DNA of 64,000 bases from Parafrigoribacterium_A soli (GTDB lineage: Bacteria; Actinomycetota; Actinomycetes; Actinomycetales; Microbacteriaceae). This document shows positions 9,766 to 19,426 of this stretch, piece by piece (position 1 is the first letter of the stretch; each line of letters begins with the position of its first letter). The position numbers and the translations under genes were made by a program. The stretch spans positions 124,001-188,000 of the forward strand of contig NZ_JBELNZ010000004.1 of assembly GCF_040227235.1 (NCBI RefSeq). Direction: 5' to 3'. The notes below the pieces were generated by a model. It saw nothing but the letters and a program-made list of their open reading frames with translations. It was not told the origin of the DNA and did no database searches.

Positions 9766-11472
9766 CTAGCGCTGGGTCGCTATGAACTCCGCCTGTACGC
9801 CCGAGCCGATCCAGCCGCTTCCCCGCAGGGCCTGGATGGAGCCGTCCGGCCCGAGCACTCGAAGGCCCGAGGTGCCGCCATTGCCGCCGACGATCTGCTT
9901 CGCGCCATCCGGATGCCCGAGAGAGACCCGTGGACCGCCGAGCTGGTAGAGCACGACGCTCGGGCGCCCGTCCTGCACGCTGAGCGTGGCAACCGAGAGC
10001 CCGTCGGCCCAGGTCGCGTCGACGGCCGTGTCGGAATCCGCCGTCACGTCGAGCACCGGCTCGGCGACAAGTGAGACCGGCAACTGGTTCTGGTCGCTGC
10101 TGCGCACGATGCCGGAGACGATGAGCCTGGGGCCGGCATCCGTCGACAGATACATCGAGAGCCTCGCGCCGTCGCGTGAGACGGCGAGTGAGACGATCTC
10201 GGTGCCGGTCGGCAGCGCGGGGTTCAGCGTGTGCGACTTACCGTTCGGGTCGAACACGAGGATGGCGTTCGGATCCGACCCCGGAACGCTCCACACGTAG
10301 CCGTCCTCATCGAGCGACGGCGCGATGAGACCGGGCCGCGGGTCGAGCGTGACGGTCGCGGAACTGGTCGACACCCTGGAGACGCCCGAGCCCGAGAGCA
10401 CCGCCGCGACCGTGCCGTCAGAGGCGAGGGTCACCGCCTTCGGGGAGAGCGCAATGACCTTCTGGCTGAGCGAGGGAATCGGCGCGATCTTGCCGTTCTC
10501 GAAGAAGCCGAAACCGTCTTTCTGCCGCACGAGCGGACGCGGATCCACCTGCGGCTCCGACGGCGGCGTTGTGCCGCTCGGCGAGGGGATGGCCAGGGGC
10601 GAATCTCCGACGGAGATCGCGACGCCCGTGATGTTGGTGACGCCCCGGAGGCTCGCGAGCAGCTGGAGCTTCATGAGCTGGCGCTCCGTCGACTTCGAGC
10701 TGAGCGCCTCGGGGCTGAGGTCGATCGCTGCGATGCCATCCTGCACGGGCACGAGCGGCGAGGAGAGCTTGGTGCCGTCGGGGAACGCCGAATAGACGGC
10801 TCCGCGCAGTGCGGTCGGCGGACCGGAGAGCAGCGCCGAGACGATGCGAACCGGCTGGGCGCCAATCGGGAACCAGCGACGATCGGGAACGAGGCGTTGC
10901 CCCGTCGGGTCGAGGAAGTACAGCGTCTGCTCGCTGAACACGGAGCCGAAGGTGCTCTCCGGGAGCACGATTCCCTGCGGGCCTTCGACGATGCGCCACT
11001 GACCCTTTTCCTTCGCGAAGCTGTAGTTCAGCACCTGCGGCTGCGGCTCGGGCGATCGGGTGTACGAGCCGGCCGCGTCGACATCCGCGACGGTGTTGAT
11101 CGTGTAGCTCATGCGATCGGTGCCCGTCGACTCGCTGCGCGTGCTTCCCGTGCGCACGAGCACGCTCTTGCGCGGATCCCAGTCGGACTTGAAGTCGCCG
11201 CCCAGGAACTGCCTGGCGACGCCGTAGTTGTTCTGCGAGCCGGCGAAGGCCGCGATGAAGCCCTGCAGGATCTGTGCCGGCTTCGCTCCGCGCACCGGCC
11301 CCTCGGGGATGAGGATCGCGCCATCGTCGATGCCGGTCGCCTCGACGCTGATGCCGACGTCGACGGGTCCCGACGACGGGATGCCGGCACAGGCCGAGAG
11401 CGTGACCGTGGACAGGCCCACCGCGACGGCGAGCAGCACGCGGCGACGGAGCCGGGAACGGTGATCAGTCAT
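9766..11472 (-). CDS. lpqB: Lipoprotein LpqB
   Basis: A 568-residue secreted lipoprotein that works with the MtrA-MtrB two-component system at the cell envelope. After a basic start and hydrophobic stretch (LLAVAVGLSTVT) comes a lipobox LSAC with Cys at about residue 28. A GerMN-like domain (about 190-300) is followed by a beta-propeller-like C-terminal half (about 320-560). I prefer ATG 11470-11472 (MTDHRS), which has GGGAGG at better spacing than the ATG immediately before it. The gene overlaps the mtrB stop by eight bases, so the two are translationally coupled. The order mtrA-mtrB-lpqB is the conserved actinobacterial one. Confidence 0.93.
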   Translation of the reverse strand: MTDHRSRLRRRVLLAVAVGLSTVTLSACAGIPSSGPVDVGISVEATGIDDGAILIPEGPVRGAKPAQILQGFIAAFAGSQNNYGVARQFLGGDFKSDWDPRKSVLVRTGSTRSESTGTDRMSYTINTVADVDAAGSYTRSPEPQPQVLNYSFAKEKGQWRIVEGPQGIVLPESTFGSVFSEQTLYFLDPTGQRLVPDRRWFPIGAQPVRIVSALLSGPPTALRGAVYSAFPDGTKLSSPLVPVQDGIAAIDLSPEALSSKSTERQLMKLQLLASLRGVTNITGVAISVGDSPLAIPSPSGTTPPSEPQVDPRPLVRQKDGFGFFENGKIAPIPSLSQKVIALSPKAVTLASDGTVAAVLSGSGVSRVSTSSATVTLDPRPGLIAPSLDEDGYVWSVPGSDPNAILVFDPNGKSHTLNPALPTGTEIVSLAVSRDGARLSMYLSTDAGPRLIVSGIVRSSDQNQLPVSLVAEPVLDVTADSDTAVDATWADGLSVATLSVQDGRPSVVLYQLGGPRVSLGHPDGAKQIVGGNGGTSGLRVLGPDGSIQALRGSGWIGSGVQAEFIATQR

Positions 11473-13093
11473 CATGCCTCCCGACCGGTTCCGAGTCATC
11501 CGGGAATTCGATCGGAGAACTCACGATCCTCTTGCCGCGCTCCCTCGGGAGGGTGAGCCTGAAGCAGCTGCCCTCGCCGAACCGGGACCAGACCTCCAGG
11601 TCGCCATCGTGCAGGGCGGCGTCCTCGAGCGCAATGGCGAGTCCGAGGCCGGTACCGCCGATCGTGCGCCTCCTCGACGGGTCGGCGCGCCAGAACCGGT
11701 CGAAGACCCGCTCGACGTCGCCGGGGCGGATGCCGACGCCGAAGTCGCGCACGGCGATGGCGATCGCGCTTTCGTTGCTGTCGACGGTGACCACGACCGG
11801 GCGGCCCTCACCGTGCTCGATCGCGTTGCCGAGGAGGTTGCGCAGGATGCGGCGGATGCGGCGCGCGTCGACCTCGGCCTCGAAGTAGCCACCGGGGGCG
11901 TCCACCTGCAAATCGGATCCGCGCTCCTCGGCCACGGCCTGCATCGAGTCCACGGCATCCTCCACGAGGCGCACGAGATTGATCGGCTCGAGTTCGAGCT
12001 CGACGGCACCGGCGTCGTAGCGGCTGATCTCGAGCAGGTCGGCGAGCAGCACCTCGAAACGCATCACCTGCGTGTGCAGTAGCTCGGCCGTTCGCGCCGT
12101 CGACGGCGCGAAGTCCTCGCGCTGGTCGTACAGCACGTCACCCGCGAGGCGGATGGTGGTGAGCGGCGTTCGCAGCTCGTGCGAGACATCCGAGACGAAT
12201 CGCTGCTGCACGCGGGAGAGTTCTGCAAGCTGACTGATCTGTTTCTGCAGGCTGTCCGCCATGCCGTTGAACGAGCGCGCGAGGGTCGCGATGACATCCT
12301 GGCCATGCTCGGGGATGCGCTGCTCGAGCTGCCCGGCCGCGAGCTTCTCGCTGGCCTCGGCGGCGACGCGGATCGGCCCAACGACCAGGCGCACGACGAT
12401 GTAGGTGACCGCGCCGATGAGCAGCACGAGCGCGAGACCGCCGATCGCCAGGGTGCTCTGCACGAAATTTAGTGTGACCTGCGCGTCGGCGAGGTCGTAG
12501 ACGAGGAAGAGTTCGTAGAGCCCGGCCGACGGCACGTCGATGAGTGAACCGGCAACGAGGCCGGGCGCCCCGTCTTTCAGCGTGACCGACTGCGTGTACA
12601 CGTGCTTGCCCTTGCCTGCCTCCACGGCATCCCGGATGTCCTGGCTGACGAGATCGGTCGGGAACGTCGGGCTCGTGATGGTGGTCATGATGCGGTCGGT
12701 CTGCTGGCCCGGGATGCGCAGGAGGCCCATCGAAGTGCTGCCGGGGCTGCGCACGGTGCTCAGCACGCTCGACTTGACCGAGAGCCCCACGCCGTCGAGC
12801 TCGACGGCCTGGTCGCCGGTGGCCTGCGCGTTGTCGAAGGACTGCTGCGCGATCGCCGTGGCGTTGTTCGACTCGGTCTGCACCTGGGCGAGCCTGGTCT
12901 TGTAGAGGTTGTCACCGATGCTGATCGACATGTACGAGCCGATGATGATCACGGCGAGCCCGGAGAGCACGACGGTGATCGCGACGGTGCGGAACTGGAG
13001 CGAACTGCGCCAGAACCGTGCGAGGCGCCTGCGATACAACCGCCAGTTGAGGCCACCGATGCTGGCCTGGCGGCTAAGTGGCGGAACCTGCAC
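11465..13093 (-). CDS. mtrB: Sensor histidine kinase MtrB
   Basis: A 542-residue membrane kinase controlling cell division and wall metabolism through MtrA. Two membrane helices (about 36-58 and 212-236) flank an extracytoplasmic sensor region. A HAMP domain is followed by HisKA (FVSDVSHELRTPLTTIRL, phosphoacceptor His near residue 308) and HATPase motifs (LLGNAIEHGEGRP as N box, VRDFGVGIRPGD as G1, GGTGLGLAIA as G2). The start is GTG 13091-13093, overlapping the end of mtrA by 20 bases. No strong Shine-Dalgarno is seen, which fits translational coupling. Confidence 0.95.
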   Translation of the reverse strand: MQVPPLSRQASIGGLNWRLYRRRLARFWRSSLQFRTVAITVVLSGLAVIIIGSYMSISIGDNLYKTRLAQVQTESNNATAIAQQSFDNAQATGDQAVELDGVGLSVKSSVLSTVRSPGSTSMGLLRIPGQQTDRIMTTITSPTFPTDLVSQDIRDAVEAGKGKHVYTQSVTLKDGAPGLVAGSLIDVPSAGLYELFLVYDLADAQVTLNFVQSTLAIGGLALVLLIGAVTYIVVRLVVGPIRVAAEASEKLAAGQLEQRIPEHGQDVIATLARSFNGMADSLQKQISQLAELSRVQQRFVSDVSHELRTPLTTIRLAGDVLYDQREDFAPSTARTAELLHTQVMRFEVLLADLLEISRYDAGAVELELEPINLVRLVEDAVDSMQAVAEERGSDLQVDAPGGYFEAEVDARRIRRILRNLLGNAIEHGEGRPVVVTVDSNESAIAIAVRDFGVGIRPGDVERVFDRFWRADPSRRRTIGGTGLGLAIALEDAALHDGDLEVWSRFGEGSCFRLTLPRERGKRIVSSPIEFPDDSEPVGRHDD

Positions 13094-13754
13094 GATAGCC
13101 GACGCCCCGAACGGTCATCACGATGCGCGGGTTGTCTGGGTCCTGCTCGACCTTGGCACGCAGCCGCTGCACGTGCACATTCACCAGCCTCGTGTCTGCC
13201 TTGTAGTGGTAACCCCACACCTTCTCGAGAAGCATCTCGCGGGTGAACACCTGTTGCGGCTTGAGGGCGAGGGCGAGCAGCAGCTCGAACTCGAGCGGCG
13301 TGAGGTTGATCTTCGCGGAGCCGCGCTTGACCTCGTGGCCCGCAACATCGAGCACGAGGTCTCCCACGTGCAGCTCTCCGGCAGAAGCGTCGGGCGTCGG
13401 GCGCAGACGGGTGCGGATGCGGGCGACGAGTTCCTTGGGATTGAAGGGCTTGACGACGTAGTCGTCTGCTCCGCTTTCGAGGCCGCGCACCACATCCGTC
13501 GTGTCGGACTTCGCCGTGAGCATGATGATGGGCACGCCGGACTCCGCGCGGATCTCGGCGCACACCTCGATGCCGTCCTTGCCCGGGAGCATGAGGTCGA
13601 GCAGCACGAGCTCGGGCTTCGTGTCACGGAAGAGCTGCATCGCCTCGCTGCCGTCGGCGCAGAACGACGGCTCGAAACCCTCGCTGCGCAGCACGATGCC
13701 GATCATCTCAGCGAGAGCGGTGTCGTCGTCGACTACCAGGATGCGCGCGCTCAT
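13074..13754 (-). CDS. mtrA: Response regulator MtrA
   Basis: A 226-residue OmpR-family regulator. The receiver domain has the acidic pair in ILVVDDDTALAEM, phosphoacceptor Asp in LVLLDLMLPGKDG, the Thr of MLTAKSD and Lys of YVVKPFNPKEL. The C-terminal winged helix includes LTPLEFELLLAL and RLVNVHVQRLRAKVEQDP. I place the start at ATG 13752-13754 (MSARILVV), which matches the usual family length; an ATG seven codons earlier is possible. It heads the mtrA-mtrB-lpqB operon and is divergent from the membrane-protein operon starting at 13876. Confidence 0.95.
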   Translation of the reverse strand: MSARILVVDDDTALAEMIGIVLRSEGFEPSFCADGSEAMQLFRDTKPELVLLDLMLPGKDGIEVCAEIRAESGVPIIMLTAKSDTTDVVRGLESGADDYVVKPFNPKELVARIRTRLRPTPDASAGELHVGDLVLDVAGHEVKRGSAKINLTPLEFELLLALALKPQQVFTREMLLEKVWGYHYKADTRLVNVHVQRLRAKVEQDPDNPRIVMTVRGVGYRAGSAT

Positions 13755-13875
13755 CGTCCCGTCTTCGTTCGGCATCCACCGGGTTCAGGATGCTTTTGGC
13801 ACAAGAGTAGTCGAGTGTGAAACGATAATCGCGTGCGCGCGGTCGCGCGATGCTTCAACTCCGAGGGGATTGCTC

Positions 13876-15141
13876 GTGAACGACAGCCCGCAGTGGCAAT
13901 CGCCCGCTGCTCCCTCCGCCGGCCAGGACCACTCCGGCTATCCCGCGCCGCCGCCCCCGTTCGGCACGCAGGCCGAGGCCGGTGCTCCCACCGCACAGCC
14001 GAGCGTCGGCTGGGCGCCCCCGCCGAAGCCCGGCCTCATCCCGCTGCGCCCGCTTGACTTCGGCACCCTCCTCGGCGCGGCATTCAAGACGATGCGCCAC
14101 AATCCCAAGGCGACCTTCGGTGCGGCGCTGCTCGTGCAGGGCGGCGTGTCGGTCATCACGGTTGGGATCATCGGACTCGTCACCTTCCTGACCCTCTCGA
14201 GGCTCGACACCGCCAGCACTGCCAATCGCGACGACATTGCCGCGGGCAGCGTAGCGGCCATCGCGCTGTCAGCGATCGTTCCCGTGCTGCTCTCGCTCGC
14301 CGCATCCGCACTGCTGCAGGGCGTGATTGTGCTCGACGTGATGCGCGCCGCCCTCGGGGAGAAGCCGAGCCTCGGAACACTGCTCAGGATGGCGAAGGGG
14401 CGCATCTGGGCCGTCATCGGCTGGACGCTGCTCGTCTTGCTCGCCGCGGGAATCGCGGTCGGCCTGATCGTCGGGATCGTCGTCGCCCTCTCGCTCATCG
14501 GTGGAGTGGCCGGGGCGATCTTTGCGGTGCTGTTCGGCGCGGCCGGCGGCATCGGCTTCGTGATCATCTGGGTCTGGTTGAGCACGAAGCTCTCGCTCGT
14601 GCCGAGCGTGCTCATGGCGGAGCGCGTTGGCCTCAGAACGGCCGTGGCGCGGTCGTGGGCGCTCACCCGCAGGGCCTTCTGGAAGACCTTCGGCATCGAG
14701 CTGCTCGTTGCGGCGATCATCGGCATCGCGACCCAGATCGTCACCACACCCATCTCCTTCCTCTCCGGCATGGTCATCAGCCTTGCCGACCCGAACGGGC
14801 AGAATCCGGCAACGTCGATCGCTGGTGCGCTCGTGCTGTACGGCGTGCTGATCGTGGTGAGCGTGCTGTTCGGAGCCATCGGGTCCGTCATCCAGTCCGC
14901 GACCGCCGCCCTCATCTACATAGACCTGCGGATGCGCAAGGAGGCTTTGGACCTCGACCTCGCCCGTTTCGTCGAGGCGAGACAGTCTGGCACCACCGGG
15001 CTCGGCAACCCTTACCTGCACCACGCGAAGGCGCAGGCCGAGCCCGCTGGGGGCACCGCCGCATACAGTGCGCCCGCGCCGCAGTGGCCCGCGCCCACGT
15101 CCGCCCCGATCCCGCCGTCGAGTGAGTCGCCCTGGACATGA
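13876..15141 (+). CDS. Pro-rich multi-pass membrane protein (Rv3689-like)
   Basis: A 421-residue protein starting at GTG 13876 (VNDSPQWQSP) with GAGGGG upstream. The first 50 residues are rich in Pro, Ala and Gln and probably cytosolic. About six to seven hydrophobic helices follow between residues 75 and 355, with a repeated glycerophosphoryl-diester-phosphodiesterase-membrane-domain-like pattern (RTAVARSWALTRRAFWKTFGI). The tail is again Pro/Ala-rich. It is first in a five-gene operon with DUF4129, DUF4350, MoxR and DUF58 genes, the order seen for M. tuberculosis Rv3689-Rv3693. Its function is unknown; a role in assembling the membrane MoxR system is inferred from context only. Confidence 0.8.
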   Translation: MNDSPQWQSPAAPSAGQDHSGYPAPPPPFGTQAEAGAPTAQPSVGWAPPPKPGLIPLRPLDFGTLLGAAFKTMRHNPKATFGAALLVQGGVSVITVGIIGLVTFLTLSRLDTASTANRDDIAAGSVAAIALSAIVPVLLSLAASALLQGVIVLDVMRAALGEKPSLGTLLRMAKGRIWAVIGWTLLVLLAAGIAVGLIVGIVVALSLIGGVAGAIFAVLFGAAGGIGFVIIWVWLSTKLSLVPSVLMAERVGLRTAVARSWALTRRAFWKTFGIELLVAAIIGIATQIVTTPISFLSGMVISLADPNGQNPATSIAGALVLYGVLIVVSVLFGAIGSVIQSATAALIYIDLRMRKEALDLDLARFVEARQSGTTGLGNPYLHHAKAQAEPAGGTAAYSAPAPQWPAPTSAPIPPSSESPWT

Positions 15142-15827
15142 TCGCCCTCCTCGGAGTCACCGTTCCGCAGGTCTCAGACGTCCCCGTGGATCCGGGTGCG
15201 GAGGAGGCCAGGAGGTGGATCGTCGCCGAGCTCGCGAAGCCCGCGTACCAGGCCGCCCAACCCACCTGGTTCGACCGGCTGTCCGCTGCGTTCTGGCACT
15301 GGCTGAACTCCCTGCAGTTCGGGAGCGGCGGCGCGAGCCTGCCCGTCATGCTCATCGTCGTCATCGTGGTTGCTGCGGCCGTGGTGGCCGCGTTCCTGAT
15401 CTTCGGTGCGCCTCGACGCAATCGCCGCAGCGCGGTGACCGGCGCCCTCTTCGGTGACGACGACGACCGCAGCGCCAGGGCGATCCGGGCTTCGGCGGAT
15501 GCGGCTGCCGCGGCCCGCGACTGGACCCTCGCGATCGAAGAGCTGTTCCGTTCCATCGCGCGGGGACTCGCCGAACGCACGGTCGTGACGGCGAGCCCGG
15601 GCACCACCGCGCGTGACTTCGCGACGAGGGCTGGCGTCACCTTCCCCGCGCTCGCGGCGAGGCTCGCCGGCGCCGCGAGCGCCTTCGACGAGGTGCGCTA
15701 CCTCGGCCGCACCGGCACCGAGGAGACCTACCGCGAGCTCGCGGGGCTCGAGACCGAGCTTCGCAGCGCGCGGCCGGAGCTCGAGACCGCGGGTGCGGCA
15801 GCGGGCGGGGCGGGTTCGCTCACGTGA
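15138..15827 (+). CDS. DUF4129-domain membrane protein
   Basis: A 229-residue protein overlapping the previous stop by four bases (ATGA). A short N-terminal extracellular part contains ARRWIVAELAKPAYQ. One membrane helix (about 71-92, MLIVVIVVAAAVVAAFLIF) is followed by a cytosolic DUF4129 domain with the helical motif ARDWTLAIEELFRSIARGLAER and the tail DEVRYLGRTGTEETYREL. DUF4129 proteins accompany MoxR ATPases and DUF58 proteins; some are fused to transglutaminase domains, but none is present here. The biochemical role is unknown. Confidence 0.85.
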   Translation: MIALLGVTVPQVSDVPVDPGAEEARRWIVAELAKPAYQAAQPTWFDRLSAAFWHWLNSLQFGSGGASLPVMLIVVIVVAAAVVAAFLIFGAPRRNRRSAVTGALFGDDDDRSARAIRASADAAAAARDWTLAIEELFRSIARGLAERTVVTASPGTTARDFATRAGVTFPALAARLAGAASAFDEVRYLGRTGTEETYRELAGLETELRSARPELETAGAAAGGAGSLT

Positions 15828-17026
15828 CGGCCACGACATCCGTCTCGACGCCATCGGCCGTCGTCTCGACTCCCACGGTGCGCGCCGCCACGAAGCGATA
15901 CCTCTTCTGGATTCTGGCCGTCGTCTTCGTCGTGCTCCTCGCCGTGGTCACGCTGGTGATTCGCGGATCGGCCGCGCCCACAGGCACCCCGCTCTCCCCC
16001 ACGAATGCGGCACCGCCCGGCAGCAGGGCCGTGGCTGAGGTGCTGAAGCAGCACGGAGTGAACGTCGTGCCGACCGAGACGCTGAAGACCACGCGCGCCC
16101 TGCTGACGTCGCACCCGGACGCGACCGTGCTGCTCTACGATCCGGACTCTCGACTGGATGCCCGCCAGCTGCGCTCGCTCGCCTCCCTCGGCGAGAAGAT
16201 GGTGGTCGTCACCCCCAACTTCTCCCAGCTGCGGACGCTCGCCCCGTCCGTCGCGCAGGCCGGTGCGGCGAAGAGCGGCACGCTGAAGGCCCGATGCGCA
16301 CTGCCCGCGGCGGTCAAGGCCGGCGCGATCTCCGGCGGCGGCAACGGCTACCGGATCGTCGGCGGTGCCTCAGACGCTGTGGGCTGCTTCCCGAGCGGCA
16401 AGGGCATCCATTCGCTCATCAGCCTCGAGTCCGGCGGTCAGCGGCTCACGATTCTCGGCGCCGATCAGGTGCTCGCAAACGAGACCGTGCCGAGCAAGGG
16501 AAACGCGGCGCTGGCGCTGAACCTGCTCGGCTCGACCTCGACCCTGGTCTGGTACCTGCCCTCCATCGACGATGTCGCGGTAAGCGGCCTGCCGACGATC
16601 GCGGAGCTCACGCCACCGTGGGTCAGTTCGGTGGCCCTGCTACTCATCATCACCGCGATCGCGGCGGCGTTCTGGCGCGGCCGCAGACTCGGGCCGCTCG
16701 TGATCGAGAACCTGCCGGTGACCGTGCGCGCGAACGAGACCATGGAGGGCAGGGCGCGGCTCTACCAGCGGAACTCGACCAGGCTGCGCGCCCTGGATGC
16801 CCTGCGGATCGGGACGATCGGCCGGCTGGCTCGGCTGTGCGGGATGCCGCGGGCGGCGTCCACGACCGAGGTGATCGACCGGGTGTGCGCGGTGACAGGG
16901 CGGGACCGCAGCAGAATCGCCCCGCTGCTCGTCGACGCCGTGCCTGCGCATGACGGGGACCTCATCCGGCTGTCGGACGAACTGCTCGAACTGGAGCGGG
17001 CCGTGGCCGCTGCCGTGGCGGGCTAG
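15824..17026 (+). CDS. DUF4350-domain membrane protein
   Basis: A 400-residue protein starting at GTG 15824, overlapping the DUF4129 stop (GTGA). It has an N-terminal membrane helix (about 25-46, YLFWILAVVFVVLLAVVTLVI). An extracytoplasmic DUF4350 domain follows (about 60-250, with AEVLKQHGVNVVPTETL and ATVLLYDPDSRLDARQL). A second helix (about 265-282) precedes a cytosolic tail containing RLGPLVIENLPVTVRANETMEG. DUF4350 has a Rossmann-like glutamine-amidotransferase fold without an obvious catalytic Cys, so it is probably a ligand-binding or scaffold subunit. It corresponds in order to Rv3691. Confidence 0.85.
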   Translation: MTATTSVSTPSAVVSTPTVRAATKRYLFWILAVVFVVLLAVVTLVIRGSAAPTGTPLSPTNAAPPGSRAVAEVLKQHGVNVVPTETLKTTRALLTSHPDATVLLYDPDSRLDARQLRSLASLGEKMVVVTPNFSQLRTLAPSVAQAGAAKSGTLKARCALPAAVKAGAISGGGNGYRIVGGASDAVGCFPSGKGIHSLISLESGGQRLTILGADQVLANETVPSKGNAALALNLLGSTSTLVWYLPSIDDVAVSGLPTIAELTPPWVSSVALLLIITAIAAAFWRGRRLGPLVIENLPVTVRANETMEGRARLYQRNSTRLRALDALRIGTIGRLARLCGMPRAASTTEVIDRVCAVTGRDRSRIAPLLVDAVPAHDGDLIRLSDELLELERAVAAAVAG

Positions 17027-17069
17027 CCGCCGAGAACAGAACCTCAGTACGAACAGGGAGAATGAACGC

Positions 17070-18032
17070 ATGACAGACCAGGCAGCATCCATCCGTGACT
17101 CGTTCGCCCGCGTGCGCAGCGAGGTCGGCAAGGCCGTCGTCGGTCAGGATGGCGCCGTCACGGGCCTCATCATCGCCCTCCTCTCCGGCGGGCACGTGCT
17201 TCTCGAGGGAGTTCCGGGGGTCGCCAAGACGCTGCTCGTGCGAACGCTCAGCCGCGCGCTGCAGCTCGAGACGAAGCGCGTGCAGTTCACCCCCGACCTC
17301 ATGCCCGGTGACGTCACGGGCTCGCTCGTCTACGACGCGAAATCCGGCGAGTTCGACTTCCGCGCCGGCCCGGTGTTCACGAACCTGATGCTCGCAGACG
17401 AGATCAACCGCACACCACCGAAGACGCAGTCCGCGCTGCTCGAGGCGATGGAGGAACGTCAGGTGAGCGTCGACGGCGAGAGCAGGATGCTGCCCGTGCC
17501 ATTCATGGTTGCCGCGACCCAGAACCCGATCGAGTACGAGGGCACATACCAGCTGCCCGAGGCGCAACTCGACCGCTTCCTCCTCAAGCTCGTGCTCGAC
17601 ATCCCGGAGCGGGAGAACGAGATCGAGGTGCTCACCCGCAGCGCCGCCGGCTTCAACCCGCGCGACCTCGCAGCGGCCGGAGTGACGCCCGTGCTCGATG
17701 CGGCCGGTATCGCCGCGGCCCAGGCCGAGGTCGCCGAGGTCGCGGCGAGCGCGGATGTGCTCGCCTACGTCGTGGACCTGGCGCGCGCCACGCGACAGAG
17801 TCCCTCGGTGAAGCTCGGCGTCAGCCCCCGCGGATCGACCGCCCTGCTCACCGCCACGAAGGCCTGGGCGTGGCTCACCGGCTTCGACGCGATCACCCCG
17901 GACCACGTGCAGGAGATGGTGCTGCCGGTGTGGCGGCACCGCATCCAGCTGCGACCGGAGGCCGAGCTCGAGGGAGTGTCTGCCGACGCCATCCTGCGGT
18001 CCATCCTGCAGCAGGTGCAGGTGCCGATCTAA
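17070..18032 (+). CDS. moxR: MoxR-family AAA+ ATPase
   Basis: A 320-residue cytosolic AAA+ chaperone-like ATPase. Walker A is GVPGVAKT (about residue 46), Walker B LMLADEINRTPPKTQSALLEAMEE (about 108), sensor 1 is in VAATQNPIEYEGTYQLPEAQLDRFLLK, and a lid domain follows (SPRGSTALLTATKAWA). The ATG at 17070 has CAGGGAG upstream. MoxR proteins remodel or activate partners containing von Willebrand factor-like domains, here probably the DUF58 protein encoded 18 bases downstream. It matches M. tuberculosis MoxR2 (Rv3692) in position. Confidence 0.94.
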   Translation: MTDQAASIRDSFARVRSEVGKAVVGQDGAVTGLIIALLSGGHVLLEGVPGVAKTLLVRTLSRALQLETKRVQFTPDLMPGDVTGSLVYDAKSGEFDFRAGPVFTNLMLADEINRTPPKTQSALLEAMEERQVSVDGESRMLPVPFMVAATQNPIEYEGTYQLPEAQLDRFLLKLVLDIPERENEIEVLTRSAAGFNPRDLAAAGVTPVLDAAGIAAAQAEVAEVAASADVLAYVVDLARATRQSPSVKLGVSPRGSTALLTATKAWAWLTGFDAITPDHVQEMVLPVWRHRIQLRPEAELEGVSADAILRSILQQVQVPI

Positions 18033-18050
18033 GGTGGGCCGGGTTCACTG

Positions 18051-19343
18051 ATGGCGGTCTCCGGATGGTTCGTCCTCCTCGTCGCGCTCGGCGTCGTGCC
18101 GATCGTGGTGCTCGGCGACCCCGCGGTGCTGGGACTCTGGCTTGCGCTGGCGCTCCTGCTCGGCATCCTCGACGCCGTGCTCGCGGGGTCACCGCGAGGA
18201 GTGCGGCTCAGCCGCGAACTGCCCGACCGGGTGCGGCTTGGCGAGATGGTGCCGGCGACGCTGTTCCTCGTGAACACGGGGCGCAGGCGCGTGGCCGGCA
18301 CCGTGCGCGACGGCTGGCAGCCCTCGGCGGGAGCGGCGCCGACGCGCGCCAGAATCGTGCTTCCCGCCGGTGAGCGTCGGGCGGTGCGAATCTCACTGAC
18401 CCCGTTCCGGCGCGGCGAGCGCAGGGCGGCGAGCGTCACCATTCGTTCGTTCGGTCCGCTCGGGCTCGCGGCGAGGCAGGCGACCATTCAGGCGCCGGGC
18501 GCCATCCGGGTGCTGCCGCCGTTCAACTCGCGCAAGCACCTGCCCTCGAGGCTCGCGAGGCTGCGCGAACTCGACGGGCGCACGAGCGTGCAGATCCGCG
18601 GGCAGGGCACCGAGTTCGACTCGCTGCGCGAATACGTGCGCGGGGATGACGTGCGCTCGATCGACTGGAGGGCCACCGCCCGCAGACAGGACCTCGTGGT
18701 GCGCACCTGGCGCCCGGAGCGAGACCGTCGCGTCGTCATCGTGATCGACAGCGGGCGCACGTCTGCTGCGCGCATCGACAACGAGCCGCGCCTCGACACC
18801 GCATTCGAGGCATCCCTGCTGCTCGCGGCGCTGGCCTCCCGCGCCGGGGATCGCGTCGATCTCGTGATCTACGACCGCAGAACGCGGGGCCGGGTGCAGG
18901 GTGCGAGCGGGCCGGAGCTGCTCTCTCGCATGGTCAACACGATGGCGCCCATCGACGCGGAGCTTCTCGAGATGGACTGGACCGTCGTGCCCGAGCTCGT
19001 GCGCTCCGTGACCAGCCAGCGCGCTCTCGTCGTGCTCATGACCTCGATCGATGCCGCCGGGGCGTCGCGCGAGCTGCTCTCCGTGCTGCCGCAGCTCACG
19101 AAACGGCACACCGTGGTTGTGTCGTCGGTCACCGATCCGACCGTGCTCGAAGCCAGTCGCGACCGCACCGATCGCGACAGCGTGTACCGTGCGGCGGCTG
19201 CCGAGCGCGCCATGCTCGATACGGCGCGCGTGGCTGCCGCCATCCGTCAGCTCGGTGCGGATGTGGTGACGGGCGCCCCGCAGGCCCTGCCGCCCGCTCT
19301 CGCCGACCGCTACATCGCGCTCAAGGCCGCCGGCCGCCTCTGA
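18051..19343 (+). CDS. DUF58 (vWA-like) membrane protein
   Basis: A 430-residue protein with two closely spaced N-terminal membrane helices (about 5-45), a beta-rich domain, and the DUF58 signature IRGQGTEFDSLREYVRGDD followed by RSIDWRATARRQDLVVRTW (about 182-220). A vWA-like domain begins VVIVIDSGRTS, resembling a MIDAS DxSxS with Gly in place of one Ser. DUF58 proteins are the usual partners of MoxR ATPases. It is last in the operon and is followed by a bidirectional-looking terminator at 19385-19412. Confidence 0.9.
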   Translation: MAVSGWFVLLVALGVVPIVVLGDPAVLGLWLALALLLGILDAVLAGSPRGVRLSRELPDRVRLGEMVPATLFLVNTGRRRVAGTVRDGWQPSAGAAPTRARIVLPAGERRAVRISLTPFRRGERRAASVTIRSFGPLGLAARQATIQAPGAIRVLPPFNSRKHLPSRLARLRELDGRTSVQIRGQGTEFDSLREYVRGDDVRSIDWRATARRQDLVVRTWRPERDRRVVIVIDSGRTSAARIDNEPRLDTAFEASLLLAALASRAGDRVDLVIYDRRTRGRVQGASGPELLSRMVNTMAPIDAELLEMDWTVVPELVRSVTSQRALVVLMTSIDAAGASRELLSVLPQLTKRHTVVVSSVTDPTVLEASRDRTDRDSVYRAAAAERAMLDTARVAAAIRQLGADVVTGAPQALPPALADRYIALKAAGRL

Positions 19344-19384
19344 CCGGCGCGACCACGCCGCCCGCCCTCTGCCGGTAACCACGA

Positions 19385-19412
19385 AGCGGCCGGCCCCGAG
19401 AGGTCGGCCGCT
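19385..19412. terminator. Hairpin between DUF58 gene and convergent catalase
   Basis: AGCGGCCG (19385-19392) pairs perfectly with CGGCCGCT (19405-19412). Three more pairs, one of them G-T, close a CCGAGA loop. It lies in the 83-bp gap between two convergent genes and could terminate both. There is no long T-run. Confidence 0.65.
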
Positions 19413-19426
19413 TGCGGATGCCGTGA